This document shows, in pieces, positions 39,805 to 48,599 of a stretch of 64,000 bases of DNA. Where the stretch lies: positions 1-64,000 of the forward strand of contig JANOSD010000152.1 of the NCBI GenBank assembly GCA_031415655.1, in the 5' to 3' direction. Source of the DNA: JAKOVR01 sp031415655 (lineage in GTDB: Bacteria; Actinomycetota; Acidimicrobiia; Acidimicrobiales; Acidimicrobilacustridaceae). A program made the position numbers and the translations under genes. Each line of letters opens with the position of its first letter. Position 1 is the stretch's first letter. Below the pieces are notes generated by a model, which saw only the letters and a program-made list of their open reading frames with translations, did no database searches and was not told the DNA's origin.

Positions 39805-40551
39805 CGGCGGGCCGGCGCCCTCAGGGGATGCGAGGGTGGGGCGATCCCGAGCCATCGCTCGCAGGCCGGGGGTCAGGAGCGCCGCCAACCATTCGGCCAG
39901 TTGTTCGGGTCGCACCTCGGGGTGTTCTCCCCACCAGCCCGCCAATGACTCGAAGGCCCCACTCACGGTGTGGGCCAGCGCGTCGAGTTCGACGGGGCCG
40001 ATGTTCACCGGGGTGTCGCCTTCGATGCTGCGGTCGACCGGGGCACCGGCAATGAGAGCCGCAACCAACCGGCGTTGCTGACGGCGCATCTCTCCCACTT
40101 CCCCGTCGAACGGTTGAGCGCTCCCGGCGAGAAGCACCGTCCACGCGGCCCGATGGTCTGCCACAAACCGAAAGAACGCCAGGCCGCCGGCCTGCATCTG
40201 GTCCTGCCAGGTGCTCGCCGATGACACCCCCGCCGCCACCGCAAGGGCGAGTTCCTCACCCAGTCGTCGGATACACGCGTCGAATACCTGCTCCTTAGTT
40301 CCCACCAGGTCGTACACCATGGGTTTGCTCACACCGGCACGTCGAGCCAACTCGTCCATCGAGGCCCCCGTGAACCCGCGTTCCACGAAGAGTTCCTCGG
40401 CCAACGCCAGCATGTGCCGCACCCGCACGTCTCGGGGTACTTTCCCGTGGGCAAAGGTCGCCACTTCCCGGGCGGCCTGGTTGACGGCGCTGGGCCCGGA
40501 TCTGGCACTGGCGGGTGCGTCGGATGTCACGCCACGGACTCTAGCGCTCAC
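39802..40551 (-). CDS. TetR family transcriptional regulator
   Basis: 249 residues (start uncertain; GTG codons at 40551 and 40530). The HTH is MLALAEELFVERGFTGASMD with ELARRAGVSKPMVYDLVGTK, standard for TetR. The ligand domain is about 150 residues. It is divergent from the monooxygenase gene and probably controls it; a TACT-N3-AGTA inverted repeat lies between them. Confidence 0.9.
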   Translation of the reverse strand: MSARVRGVTSDAPASARSGPSAVNQAAREVATFAHGKVPRDVRVRHMLALAEELFVERGFTGASMDELARRAGVSKPMVYDLVGTKEQVFDACIRRLGEELALAVAAGVSSASTWQDQMQAGGLAFFRFVADHRAAWTVLLAGSAQPFDGEVGEMRRQQRRLVAALIAGAPVDRSIEGDTPVNIGPVELDALAHTVSGAFESLAGWWGEHPEVRPEQLAEWLAALLTPGLRAMARDRPTLASPEGAGPP

Positions 40552-40569
40552 CCCTTACTCGCGGTAGGT

Positions 40570-40580
40570 TACTAAAAGTA
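40570..40580. promoter_or_regulatory. Candidate TetR operator
   Basis: TACTAAAAGTA is an inverted repeat (TACT-N3-AGTA) in the 40-bp gap between the divergent tetR and monooxygenase genes, immediately before the ribosome binding site GGGAGG. Confidence 0.4.
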
Positions 40581-40591
40581 GGGAGGTGGAT

Positions 40592-42181
40592 ATGTCGCCG
40601 ACCATCATCGAGGGAGACTCCACCATGACTGAATCGCATACCGATGTGCCCCATACGCGCATCGCCATCGTGGGATCCGGATTTGCCGGGATGGGGTTAG
40701 CGATCAAGCTCCGACAGGAGGGCCGAAACGACTTTGTGGTGTTCGAACGTGGTACCGATGTGGGCGGCACGTGGCGAGACAACACCTATCCGGGCTGCCA
40801 GTGCGACGTGCCATCCAACCTCTACTCGTTCTCGTTCGCGCCCAACCCGGACTGGACCCACACCTACGCCAAACAGCCCGAAATCTGGGCCTACCTTCAG
40901 GACTGCGCCGACCGGTACGGCATTCGCCCCCACATCCGGTTCGACCATCGAGTGCTCGACGCGCGGTGGAGCGACCACGATTCCCGCTGGCACATCGACA
41001 CCTCTGAGGGTCCGTACACCGCCGACCTGATGATGGTCGGAGTCGGGCCGTTGAGTGACCCGTCGATCCCCGACATCCCAGGAGCTTCGACGTTCGCCGG
41101 CACGTCATTCCATACTGCCGCCTGGGATCACGAGCACGACCTCACCGGTAGACGGGTGGCGGTGATCGGCACTGGCGCCTCGGCCATCCAGGCGGTGCCG
41201 CAAATCGCGCCCACGGTTGACCACCTCACGCTCTTCCAACGCACCCCTCCGTGGGTGCTCCCCCATCCCGGCCGCGATGTTCCAGAGGCCACTCGTCGCC
41301 GCTATCGGCGATTCCCGCTGACGCAAAAGATCGACCGCTCCTTCACCTACATGGCTCGGGAGCTCGCCGTCATCGCCTTCACCAAACGTCCCGATTTGAT
41401 GAAGGCACCGGAGAAAGACGGGATCAAACACATGGAGGCGGCGGTGCAGGATCCGGCATTGCGCGCCAAACTCCGGCCCACGTTCTCCCTCGGTTGCAAA
41501 CGAGTGCTGCTCTCCGACACCTGGTATCCGGCGATCGCCCGACCCAACGTCGAGGTGGTGACCGATTCGATCAAGGAGATCACCCCCACCGGTGTGGTGA
41601 CCACCGACGGCGTGGAGCACCCCGTCGACACGATCATCTGGGCCACTGGCTTTCACGTAACCGACATTCCCGCCGCCCAACACGTGTGGAACGCCAACGG
41701 CGAACATCTGCTCCACGAGATCACCGACGGCGACGGCATGTACCTCGGCACCACCGCCCCTGGATTCCCGAATCTCTTCGTGATGGTGGGTCCCAACACC
41801 GGGCTGGGGCACAGCTCGATCGTGTACATGATCGAAAGCCAACTCAACTACATCCTCGACGCCATCCACCAGATCGACGACCGCGCACTCGCCACCGTCA
41901 CCGTGCGGGGCGGCCCGGCTCGGGCCTACAACGCCGAACTGCAACGAGGGCTCGCCGGAACGATCTGGAACTCGGGCTGCGCCAGCTGGTACCTCGATGC
42001 AAAGGGTCGGAACCAGACGCTGTGGCCCACGTTCACCTGGAAGTTCCGAGCCCGCACCCGAAAGTTCGACATGGCGAACTACGACTTCATCACCCAGCGT
42101 GAACGCGAACTCATCGCCTCTCAACGCTCGACGTCCGTCGGCGGCGCTACTCGGAACAGCACGACCGTCAGCGGCGGGTGA
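40592..42181 (+). CDS. FAD-dependent monooxygenase, Baeyer-Villiger type
   Basis: 529 residues from the ATG at 40592 (GGGAGG five bases upstream); the ATG at 40625, also with a Shine-Dalgarno, gives the more usual family N-terminus. FAD motif IVGSGFAGMG, NADPH motif VIGTGASAIQ, and the Baeyer-Villiger fingerprint FAGTSFHTAAWD (FxGxxxHxxxW) near residue 168. The ATG motif IIWATGFHVTD is present near the end. It inserts oxygen next to a ketone using NADPH and O2; the substrate is unknown. Its 3' end overlaps the convergent ABC-F gene by 14 nt. Confidence 0.92.
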   Translation: MSPTIIEGDSTMTESHTDVPHTRIAIVGSGFAGMGLAIKLRQEGRNDFVVFERGTDVGGTWRDNTYPGCQCDVPSNLYSFSFAPNPDWTHTYAKQPEIWAYLQDCADRYGIRPHIRFDHRVLDARWSDHDSRWHIDTSEGPYTADLMMVGVGPLSDPSIPDIPGASTFAGTSFHTAAWDHEHDLTGRRVAVIGTGASAIQAVPQIAPTVDHLTLFQRTPPWVLPHPGRDVPEATRRRYRRFPLTQKIDRSFTYMARELAVIAFTKRPDLMKAPEKDGIKHMEAAVQDPALRAKLRPTFSLGCKRVLLSDTWYPAIARPNVEVVTDSIKEITPTGVVTTDGVEHPVDTIIWATGFHVTDIPAAQHVWNANGEHLLHEITDGDGMYLGTTAPGFPNLFVMVGPNTGLGHSSIVYMIESQLNYILDAIHQIDDRALATVTVRGGPARAYNAELQRGLAGTIWNSGCASWYLDAKGRNQTLWPTFTWKFRARTRKFDMANYDFITQRERELIASQRSTSVGGATRNSTTVSGG

Positions 42182-43826
42182 GATCTTTCACGGCAGACCG
42201 CTGCACGGCGTAGCTGTCGTCGAGGGTGACGAGGTGTAGCGCGGTGTCGAGATCGAGCACTTCCTTCACCGAGCAGTCGTGGTCGAACACGAGATACCGG
42301 TCGAACGCTTTCATGAACCAGCGATCGTGGGTGACGCAGAGCACCGTTCCGTTGAAGTCGGCCAAGGCCTCTTCCAACGCTGTGGCAGACCCCATGTCGA
42401 GGTTGTCGGTGGGCTCGTCGAGCAGCAAAAAGTTCACGCCCGCAAGCTCCAAACCGAGCACCTGAAGGCGAGCTTTCTGGCCGCCACTCATCGTTTCGTA
42501 GGGTCGCCGGGCGCAATCTTCAAGGCCATACCGGGCCAGCGCGCCCATGGCTTCACCATCGGTGAGGTGCAGCGAGCCGATAGCTTCAAGCGGGGTGCGG
42601 CCGGTGAGCCAGGCTACGTCGTCGGTCTGGTGGAACAAGCCGACCTTCACGCTCGCTCCCACGCGCCAACCGCCGTCGACCACGACGGAGTTGTCGCCTC
42701 CGAGGAGCCGTAGCAAGTGGCTTTTCCCGCTGCCGTTCGGACCGAGCAGCGCCACGCGGTCGCTGCGGAAGAGTTCCACCGAAAACGGTTCGGTAAGCCC
42801 GATGATCTCCAACTGCTCGATCATCAAGGCACGATCACCCGACCGTTGGCCTTTGAGCCGCATCTTGACCGATCGTTCCGGTGGCGGAGGCAGTGGCGGC
42901 CCCACCGCCACAAACCGTTGCCAACGACTTTCAGCGGCATCGGCCCGACCAGCGTTGGTATCGGAGCTCGCCGCCCGGGCTTTCATTGTTCGGTAGAAGT
43001 CCCGGAGACGTTTCTCCTCGGTGGCCCACCGTTCAAGCTGTTTGCCGAGGTCAGCGTTTCGGGCGGCACGGGCTTCGTCGTAGGTGGCGAAGGGGCCTGC
43101 ATGCACCCAGGCTCCGAAACCTTCGAGCGTGACCACTGAGTTGCCGACAGCGGTGAGCAACTCACGATCGTGACTGATCACGAGCACCGTCTTTTTGGTG
43201 GCGTTGAGCTGGCGTTCGAGCCAGCGTTTTCCCACGAGATCGAGGAAGTTGTCGGGTTCGTCGAGCAGCAGGATCTCCACGTCGCTGGCGAACAGGGACT
43301 CGAGGACCAGCCGTTTGCGTTCGCCACCGCTGAGCTCGTTGATCGGACGATCGCCGGCGGTCACGAGACTCTCGCGCAGCACGGCATCGCAACAGGCATC
43401 CCATCGGGCCTCCTCCTGATAGCCGCCCACCTCGCCCCACTCGGCGTAAGCCTCGGCCAAAGCGATACCGGTTCGGTCCGACGGCGTTTCGTCGTTGTCC
43501 CGTTCGGCTGCCTCGAGCGCGAGGTGAGCGGCGGCCACCCGAGGGGCAGCGAACTCGGCCAGCAACTGGCGAACGGTGGTGTGGACCCCGGCCTCCCCCA
43601 CCCCAATGGACTGGGGCATGCGGGCCACCGAGCCATCGGTGGTGGCGTTGCCCTCGATCGCCGCCAACTCGCCGGTGATCACGCCGAAAAGAGTGGACTT
43701 GCCGATCCCGTTGGCGCCCACCAGCACCGCGTGTTTGCCGCTCCCGATGCGAAAGGAAACGTCGGCGAACAATTCGTCGCCGCCCGGGTGGGCGTACGCC
43801 ACCCCGTTCACCTCGATGACCGCCAC
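42168..43826 (-). CDS. ABC-F family ATP-binding protein
   Basis: 552 residues with two ABC domains and no membrane segments. Domain 1: Walker A GANGIGKST, signature LSGGERKRL, Walker B ILLLDEP. A charged linker (RWATEEKRLRDFYRTMKARA) follows. Domain 2: Walker A GPNGSGKSH, signature MSGGQKARL, Walker B FLLLDEP. This is the ABC-F layout of ribosome-associated translation factors, some of which protect against antibiotics. The GTG start follows GGGGGG. It lies 61 bp after recQ on the same strand. Confidence 0.92.
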   Translation of the reverse strand: MAVIEVNGVAYAHPGGDELFADVSFRIGSGKHAVLVGANGIGKSTLFGVITGELAAIEGNATTDGSVARMPQSIGVGEAGVHTTVRQLLAEFAAPRVAAAHLALEAAERDNDETPSDRTGIALAEAYAEWGEVGGYQEEARWDACCDAVLRESLVTAGDRPINELSGGERKRLVLESLFASDVEILLLDEPDNFLDLVGKRWLERQLNATKKTVLVISHDRELLTAVGNSVVTLEGFGAWVHAGPFATYDEARAARNADLGKQLERWATEEKRLRDFYRTMKARAASSDTNAGRADAAESRWQRFVAVGPPLPPPPERSVKMRLKGQRSGDRALMIEQLEIIGLTEPFSVELFRSDRVALLGPNGSGKSHLLRLLGGDNSVVVDGGWRVGASVKVGLFHQTDDVAWLTGRTPLEAIGSLHLTDGEAMGALARYGLEDCARRPYETMSGGQKARLQVLGLELAGVNFLLLDEPTDNLDMGSATALEEALADFNGTVLCVTHDRWFMKAFDRYLVFDHDCSVKEVLDLDTALHLVTLDDSYAVQRSAVKDLTRR

Positions 43827-43860
43827 CCCCCGAGCTTTGCACGCGGCGGCGGTTCGGCCC

Positions 43861-43893
43861 AGGGTTCAGCCAGGGTTCAGCCAGGGGTCAGCC
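43861..43893. repeat. Three 11-bp tandem repeats at the recQ 3' end
   Basis: AGGGTTCAGCC occurs twice in tandem and a third time with one change (AGGGGTCAGCC); the last unit includes the recQ stop codon. The core resembles the GGTCAGGCC patches at 25342 and 51765. Confidence 0.75.
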
Positions 43894-46122
43894 GACGGTG
43901 GACGCCAGGACGAAGGGAAGTACCGGACCGCTGCCGGCCGCACGCAGGGCGGCGCCGACGGTGGTGAGGGTCCACCGCGATGCCGCCACATCGTCGACGA
44001 GGATGCACGGGCCGTCGGGGACCGCATCGAGCCCTGCCGCGGCGGGATCGAGCCTGAACACCCCGACGAGGTTGGCGGCCTGCTGGGCGGAGTTGGCCAT
44101 CTGGGCCTGCGGGCGATGTTCGAGCGCAAGCCGAACCAGCGGGTGAAACGTGCGGCCGATGCGTTCGGCGAGGGCCGCCCCGATGGCCTGCACGGGGTCG
44201 ACCTCCTTGCCGTCGACCACCACCCGTCGTTGCGAGGGCACGGCACACACCCAGCCCTTGCCTCGGCGGGTGGGGTCGAGGCCGCGCCACTCGATGATCA
44301 GGGAGGCCGCCGCATCGAGCACCTCCGGTGCGGGCAGGGTGCCACCCTCCACGGCGTCGGCCACCAATCGACCCCACCCGCCGTCGGCGTAGCGGCTGAG
44401 GGCCCGCCCCTCCTCCACCACGCCGTCGCCGATCCGACCCTTCACATCATCGAGGCCCGACGGCCATTGCCGACGAGGTTCGAGCACCAAGGGCGATGCC
44501 CGGAGGAAGGCCAACGCCTCGCCCACCAGCGCCGGGGCCACCTCGACGGAAAGGGCCGGAAGGCGACCGACGCAGCAGTCGCACCGGCCGCACGGTTGGC
44601 CGGCGCCAGGTTCATCGTCGTCGAGCAAGGCTCGCAGGAAGGCCATGCGACACGCCCCGTCGTGCAAGGCGGCGTACCGAGCGAGTTCGGCCTGCTCCGC
44701 CCGGCGGTTGGCCGTAACTTGTTCTACTCGATCGAGGTCGTAGGCCCACTCGTGGTTGGTGCGGGTGTACCCACCCTTCACGGAGGCGATGGCGTCGTCG
44801 ACTTCGAGCACCTTGAGCATGGTGGACAAGCGCCCTCGGCTGATGTTGACCGCCGCTTCGATCTTGGCCACCGACTGGGGGCGGGGATCGTGCCGTTGCA
44901 GAAAGCTGACCACCGCTTCCGCCACCGGCTGCGAAGGAAATGCCGTGTCGATGAACCAGTCCTGGATCTGTGCGTCTTCTACGCCGGGTAGCAGTACCCC
45001 CACCGATGCATCGAGCCGTCGGCCGGCACGACCCACTTGCTGGTAGTAGGCCACGGGCGAACCGGGCGACTGGAAGTGGATGACAAAGGCGAGGTCCGGT
45101 TTGTCGAAGCCCATACCGAGCGCCGACGTGGCCACGAGCACCTTGATCTCGTTGGCCAGCAGGGCATCCTCGGCTGCGATTCGGGTGTCGGTATCGGCCT
45201 GGCCGGAATAGGCGAGGGCGTTGATTCCCTGCCCTCGGAGGAATCCGGCCACGCGCTCGGTATCGGCCACCGTGAGGCAGTAGACGATTCCCGCGCCGGG
45301 GATGGCCGGGATTGCCGTAGCCAGCCAGGCCAGTCGCTCCGCTTGGGTACCATCCCCCACACGGATCACCTGGAGGGCCAGACCCGGACGCCCGAGCGGC
45401 CCGCGCAGCACGGCAATGGGATGACCGGGATCGGCGCCGAGCTGCGCCACCACATCGTCGACCACCCGGTCGTTGGCGGTGGCGGTACAGCACAGCACCG
45501 GCGTTTCGGGGGCGAGAAGATCGAGTACCCGCACGATACGGCGATAGTCGGGCCGAAAATCGTGGCCCCAGTCCGAGATGCAATGCGCCTCGTCGACCAC
45601 AAGCAACCCGGCCCGGCTACTGATCTCGTTGAGCACCTGGGTGCGGAACTCGGCGTTGGCCAGACGCTCTGGGGAGATCACCAGAAGATCAACTTCGTCG
45701 GCGCGCACACGATCGATGATTGAGGACCACTCGGCGGTGTTGGTGGAGTTGATGGTGACCGCGGTGATCCCCATTCGCGACGCCGCGTCGATCTGGTTTC
45801 GCATCAACGCCAACAACGGCGAGACGAGGAGGGTGGGACCGGCACCCTGATCCCGGCGGAGCCGGGTGGCGATGAAGTACACCGCACTTTTTCCCCAGCC
45901 GGTGCGCTGCACCAGGAGCGTGCGCTGATGCGGGGTGATAGCGGCGGTGATGGCGGCGAGCTGGCTGTCGCGAAACGTGGCCCCCGGAAGCCCCGTGAGC
46001 TGCGCCAGCAGAGCGTGTGCCTGCTCCGCCAGCGCCGGGCCAGCCAGCGCCGGGCCAGCCAGTGTGGGAACGGCATCGGCGGGGGCGGACACAGAGGGAT
46101 GGACGAACGGTGGTGAGGGCAC
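43888..46122 (-). CDS. recQ: RecQ family helicase with C-terminal phosphoribosyltransferase-like domain
   Basis: 744 residues. Helicase motifs: Ia/Walker A QRTGWGKSAVYFI, DEAHCISDWGHDFRPDY, TATAND, and QQVGRAGR. A Zn-binding block (CGRCDCC) follows with a winged-helix region. The last about 100 residues (IGAALAERIGRTFHP ... GPCILVDDVAASRWTLTTVG) have the PRPP-loop pattern of type I phosphoribosyltransferases. It unwinds DNA 3' to 5' in repair by family analogy. The GTG start is six bases after a TAGGGT box, and a TGTCA box 11 bp above suggests DNA-damage induction. Repeated Pro/Ala/Gly units (LAGPALAGPALAEQ) mark the N-terminus. Confidence 0.9.
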   Translation of the reverse strand: MPSPPFVHPSVSAPADAVPTLAGPALAGPALAEQAHALLAQLTGLPGATFRDSQLAAITAAITPHQRTLLVQRTGWGKSAVYFIATRLRRDQGAGPTLLVSPLLALMRNQIDAASRMGITAVTINSTNTAEWSSIIDRVRADEVDLLVISPERLANAEFRTQVLNEISSRAGLLVVDEAHCISDWGHDFRPDYRRIVRVLDLLAPETPVLCCTATANDRVVDDVVAQLGADPGHPIAVLRGPLGRPGLALQVIRVGDGTQAERLAWLATAIPAIPGAGIVYCLTVADTERVAGFLRGQGINALAYSGQADTDTRIAAEDALLANEIKVLVATSALGMGFDKPDLAFVIHFQSPGSPVAYYQQVGRAGRRLDASVGVLLPGVEDAQIQDWFIDTAFPSQPVAEAVVSFLQRHDPRPQSVAKIEAAVNISRGRLSTMLKVLEVDDAIASVKGGYTRTNHEWAYDLDRVEQVTANRRAEQAELARYAALHDGACRMAFLRALLDDDEPGAGQPCGRCDCCVGRLPALSVEVAPALVGEALAFLRASPLVLEPRRQWPSGLDDVKGRIGDGVVEEGRALSRYADGGWGRLVADAVEGGTLPAPEVLDAAASLIIEWRGLDPTRRGKGWVCAVPSQRRVVVDGKEVDPVQAIGAALAERIGRTFHPLVRLALEHRPQAQMANSAQQAANLVGVFRLDPAAAGLDAVPDGPCILVDDVAASRWTLTTVGAALRAAGSGPVLPFVLASTVG

Positions 46123-46127
46123 AGAGG

Positions 46128-46204
46128 CACCCTACCCAGGGGGTATGACAGCGAACCTCACATCGAGAGGGCGTCGATCTGTCCCCGACGGCTGACAGCG
46201 TCAC
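46128..46204. repeat. 77-bp direct repeat, left copy
   Basis: This copy is identical to 48523-48599 at 76 of 77 positions in the same orientation. It contains the recQ promoter and the last codons (DAVSRRGQIDALSM and stop) of the gene now at 48553-49440. The two copies bound the restriction-modification cassette. Confidence 0.95.
46129..46150 (-). promoter_or_regulatory. PafBC/RecA-NDp-like promoter of recQ
   Basis: On the minus strand TGTCA (46150-46146), 11 bp, then TAGGGT (46134-46129), then six bases and the recQ GTG. The spacing equals that of the DUF222 promoter at 30724. Confidence 0.65.
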
Positions 46205-46280
46205 GGCAAAACCACGTCGATGACGCCGCCTGGCCCACGGTGGCAGACACTACGGTGGCAGCAACGTTCGAGGAGTCGGA

Positions 46281-47387
46281 GTGAGTATCCATCGCCTGTC
46301 CACAGCCAGCAAGGACGACCAAACAAGGTCGGCCAAGGAACTGATGCAGGAAGGTTTGATCGGCTGTATCGAGGGCGCGCCACCCACATGGATTGACAAC
46401 GCGGGAGAACCTCCCGCAACGACGGTCCATTGGCTGGCAGATTTGCTCAGCAAGCAGGACACGTATCGGGCAGGCGCACTCACGATCTTTTGCTGCTCAG
46501 TTGGCACGGGATCGATCATGGATATGCGTCCGTTTTCCGACGGTGTTCGCGGTGTTGGAGAGTTCACCAAGAAGCTGCTGCCGCACCTCGCAATCCCCGC
46601 GACAAGGGGAAACCCGTTCGAGACGATCGCCAAGGGCTCCCCCGTTTACATCGGGCGGACTCGCAAGAGTTGGAACGAATTGCTCACCTGGGCCTCGACG
46701 GACGCTGAGTACCACGAAGTCAAAGCGGTCACCGCCTACCTCATTCGATCACTCGCCGCTCTGCGTCGTGATCTCCCGCCGATGCCAGAACTCGACACCG
46801 AACGACTCACGTGGGCCGCGGTATGCGATGTGGTCGACCGGCTGCTTGCGACCGGTTCCGAGGGGACGTACGAACAGCTAGTTGTGGCCGCATTGATCGA
46901 GTCGCTTCACGCGGAGGATATCGAACAGAACAAGGCATTCGTCACCACGAAATCGGTGAATGCCACAGATGCGAGCACCGGCGTGGCCGGCGATATCCAA
47001 GTTCGGACGCCCGGAGGTCAGGTGCGTGAGGCGACCGAGGTCGCCGGCACGAACTGGACGGGAAAGGTCGGACAGGCGGTTGCCTCGATGAAGCGAGAAG
47101 ACCTTCGGCGCTTTCTCATCATGGCGATCGTGAGCGATCCGCCGAGTGGAGCGACCGTTGAGGCCGCGATTCGCAACGCGCAGGGAGATCCGGCGCAGAG
47201 TGATCTTGCGGTGCTCGATCTTCGTGCGGAGGTGCGATCCATGGTGGCAAGACTTGACAAGGTCTCGCGTCGGCGAATGCTTCAAACGCTGTACCAGTAC
47301 CTGCTCAACTACCAGCCCTTGGATAGCCGGGTGGTGGACTATGTTGCGGCGCTCCGGGCTCGAGGCATCACGACCTCCGACAGCTGA
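46281..47387 (+). CDS. Putative type II restriction endonuclease
   Basis: 368 residues from a GTG with GAGGAG upstream. A PD-(D/E)XK-like block GDIQVRTPGGQVREATEV followed by AGTNW lies near residue 240 and resembles the SacI family (GDvQV ... vEVrGK..W), but the expected lysine appears as Thr. The gene is tail-to-tail with a cytosine-5 methyltransferase, overlapping it by 49 bp, inside a cassette bounded by direct repeats. Function is mainly inferred from context. Base composition looks less GC-rich than the flanking genes. It could also be a non-nuclease companion. Confidence 0.6.
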   Translation: MSIHRLSTASKDDQTRSAKELMQEGLIGCIEGAPPTWIDNAGEPPATTVHWLADLLSKQDTYRAGALTIFCCSVGTGSIMDMRPFSDGVRGVGEFTKKLLPHLAIPATRGNPFETIAKGSPVYIGRTRKSWNELLTWASTDAEYHEVKAVTAYLIRSLAALRRDLPPMPELDTERLTWAAVCDVVDRLLATGSEGTYEQLVVAALIESLHAEDIEQNKAFVTTKSVNATDASTGVAGDIQVRTPGGQVREATEVAGTNWTGKVGQAVASMKREDLRRFLIMAIVSDPPSGATVEAAIRNAQGDPAQSDLAVLDLRAEVRSMVARLDKVSRRRMLQTLYQYLLNYQPLDSRVVDYVAALRARGITTSDS

Positions 47388-48445
47388 CTACTGATTGCTA
47401 CCCCGATCGCGTGTGCGAGCCGGGGAGGTACCGCGTTGCCGATCTGTCGATAACAACTCGACCGGCGCCCGGAAAAGTTGGTCCCAATGGGAAACGCCTG
47501 GATGAGGGCCGCCTCATCGGTCGTGATACGTCGAGCACCTGGCACCTGTCCTTGGCGAGGCTTGCCGCCGCGAAGCAAGTGGGCGTGATACTCGCGCACG
47601 TTTCCTTCCGTATCTACCCACGGCGTCTTGTTTCCACCCATGCTGGCCAAGAGTGTGGGGGCCGGCTGGGCGAGGTCCATTGGTCGGCCACCGCCGTTGT
47701 ACACATGCCCGTCGTACGGACTCGGCCGAAGATCAGGTGAGCGTGCGTAGGTCACGATCGATGCATTCGGCACCCCGAGGGGATCCGACCCAACGATGGT
47801 CCCCACTGGCACCCAACATGACCCACGACCAGGCCCATGGGTAGGAAGGGGGAACTCAAAAGCCCCGTGGCGCATACCAACCACGATGAGTCGTTGGCGC
47901 CTTTGCGGAACCCCGAAGTCGGCGGCATTGACCACGCTCCAGCGAACGGCAAAGCCCCTGGCTTCCAACTCTTGAACCAAATGTTCGAAGTGCAGCCGGC
48001 GACTGTGCGCCGCCAGCCCTGCGACATTCTCCGCGAGAAACACCTCAGGCTGGACTTCGTCCAGAACCCGCAGGTAGGTCGGCCAACCGTCACGCGGGTC
48101 CGCGGCCCCCATTCGCTTGCCACCGGTACTCCAGGGTTGGCAAGGAGGACCTCCCGCGAGAACAGAGACCGAGCCCCGCAAGTGGGTGAACGACATCGCG
48201 TTGATGTCGCCCTCGAACACTTCCGCCATCGGGTGTGCCTTCGCGAATGTTTCACATGCATCCGGGTCCCATTCCGCGCCGGCGACGATGTCGAACCCCG
48301 CAGCCTCCAACCCTGTCGACAGGCCTCCTGCCCCTGCGAAGACGTCAAGGACTCGCACATCCCGGAGCGTAGCCAGGTGACTGGAGACCAGGTGTGATCG
48401 TGTGGGAACACGCAACGGCAGCGCCTTTCGCCCGACTCTTGACAT
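47339..48445 (-). CDS. DNA (cytosine-5) methyltransferase
   Basis: 368 residues from the ATG at 48445, preceded by GAAGGGG at six bases; the in-frame ATG at 48451 overlaps that site. Motif I LDVFAGAGGLSTG, motif IV GGPPCQPWS with the catalytic cysteine, motif VI ENV, motif VIII QRRQRL, motif X YRQIGNAVPP. The target-recognition region between VIII and IX is about 110 residues. It would protect host DNA from the adjacent nuclease. It is preceded by a copy of the recQ promoter carried in the 77-bp repeat. Confidence 0.93.
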   Translation of the reverse strand: MSRVGRKALPLRVPTRSHLVSSHLATLRDVRVLDVFAGAGGLSTGLEAAGFDIVAGAEWDPDACETFAKAHPMAEVFEGDINAMSFTHLRGSVSVLAGGPPCQPWSTGGKRMGAADPRDGWPTYLRVLDEVQPEVFLAENVAGLAAHSRRLHFEHLVQELEARGFAVRWSVVNAADFGVPQRRQRLIVVGMRHGAFEFPLPTHGPGRGSCWVPVGTIVGSDPLGVPNASIVTYARSPDLRPSPYDGHVYNGGGRPMDLAQPAPTLLASMGGNKTPWVDTEGNVREYHAHLLRGGKPRQGQVPGARRITTDEAALIQAFPIGTNFSGRRSSCYRQIGNAVPPRLAHAIGVAISSQLSEVVMPRARSAAT

Positions 48446-48522
48446 ATCCATCCCCTTCTTTGGGACGTAGCCGGCCCAGGGCTACTCGAAAAACGCCTAT
48501 TTGTGATACCGATGGTTTCTCA

Positions 48523-48599
48523 CACCCTACCCAGGGGGTATGACAGCGAACCTCACATCGAGAGGGCGTCGATCTGTCCCCGACGGCTGACGGCGTCAC
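48523..48599. repeat. 77-bp direct repeat, right copy
   Basis: Same orientation as 46128-46204, one mismatch (position 46198 A against 48593 G region). It covers the true 3' end of the 48553-49440 gene and the promoter motif beyond it. Confidence 0.95.
48524..48545 (-). promoter_or_regulatory. Duplicated recQ-type promoter facing the methyltransferase
   Basis: The same TGTCA-N11-TAGGGT motif as at 46129-46150, now reading toward the methyltransferase start 79 bp downstream. Confidence 0.5.

Noticed and set aside
46128..48599. Insertion sequence or transposon ends for the repeats around the RM genes
   Set aside because: The repeats are direct, not inverted, are built from host gene and promoter sequence, and no transposase is present.
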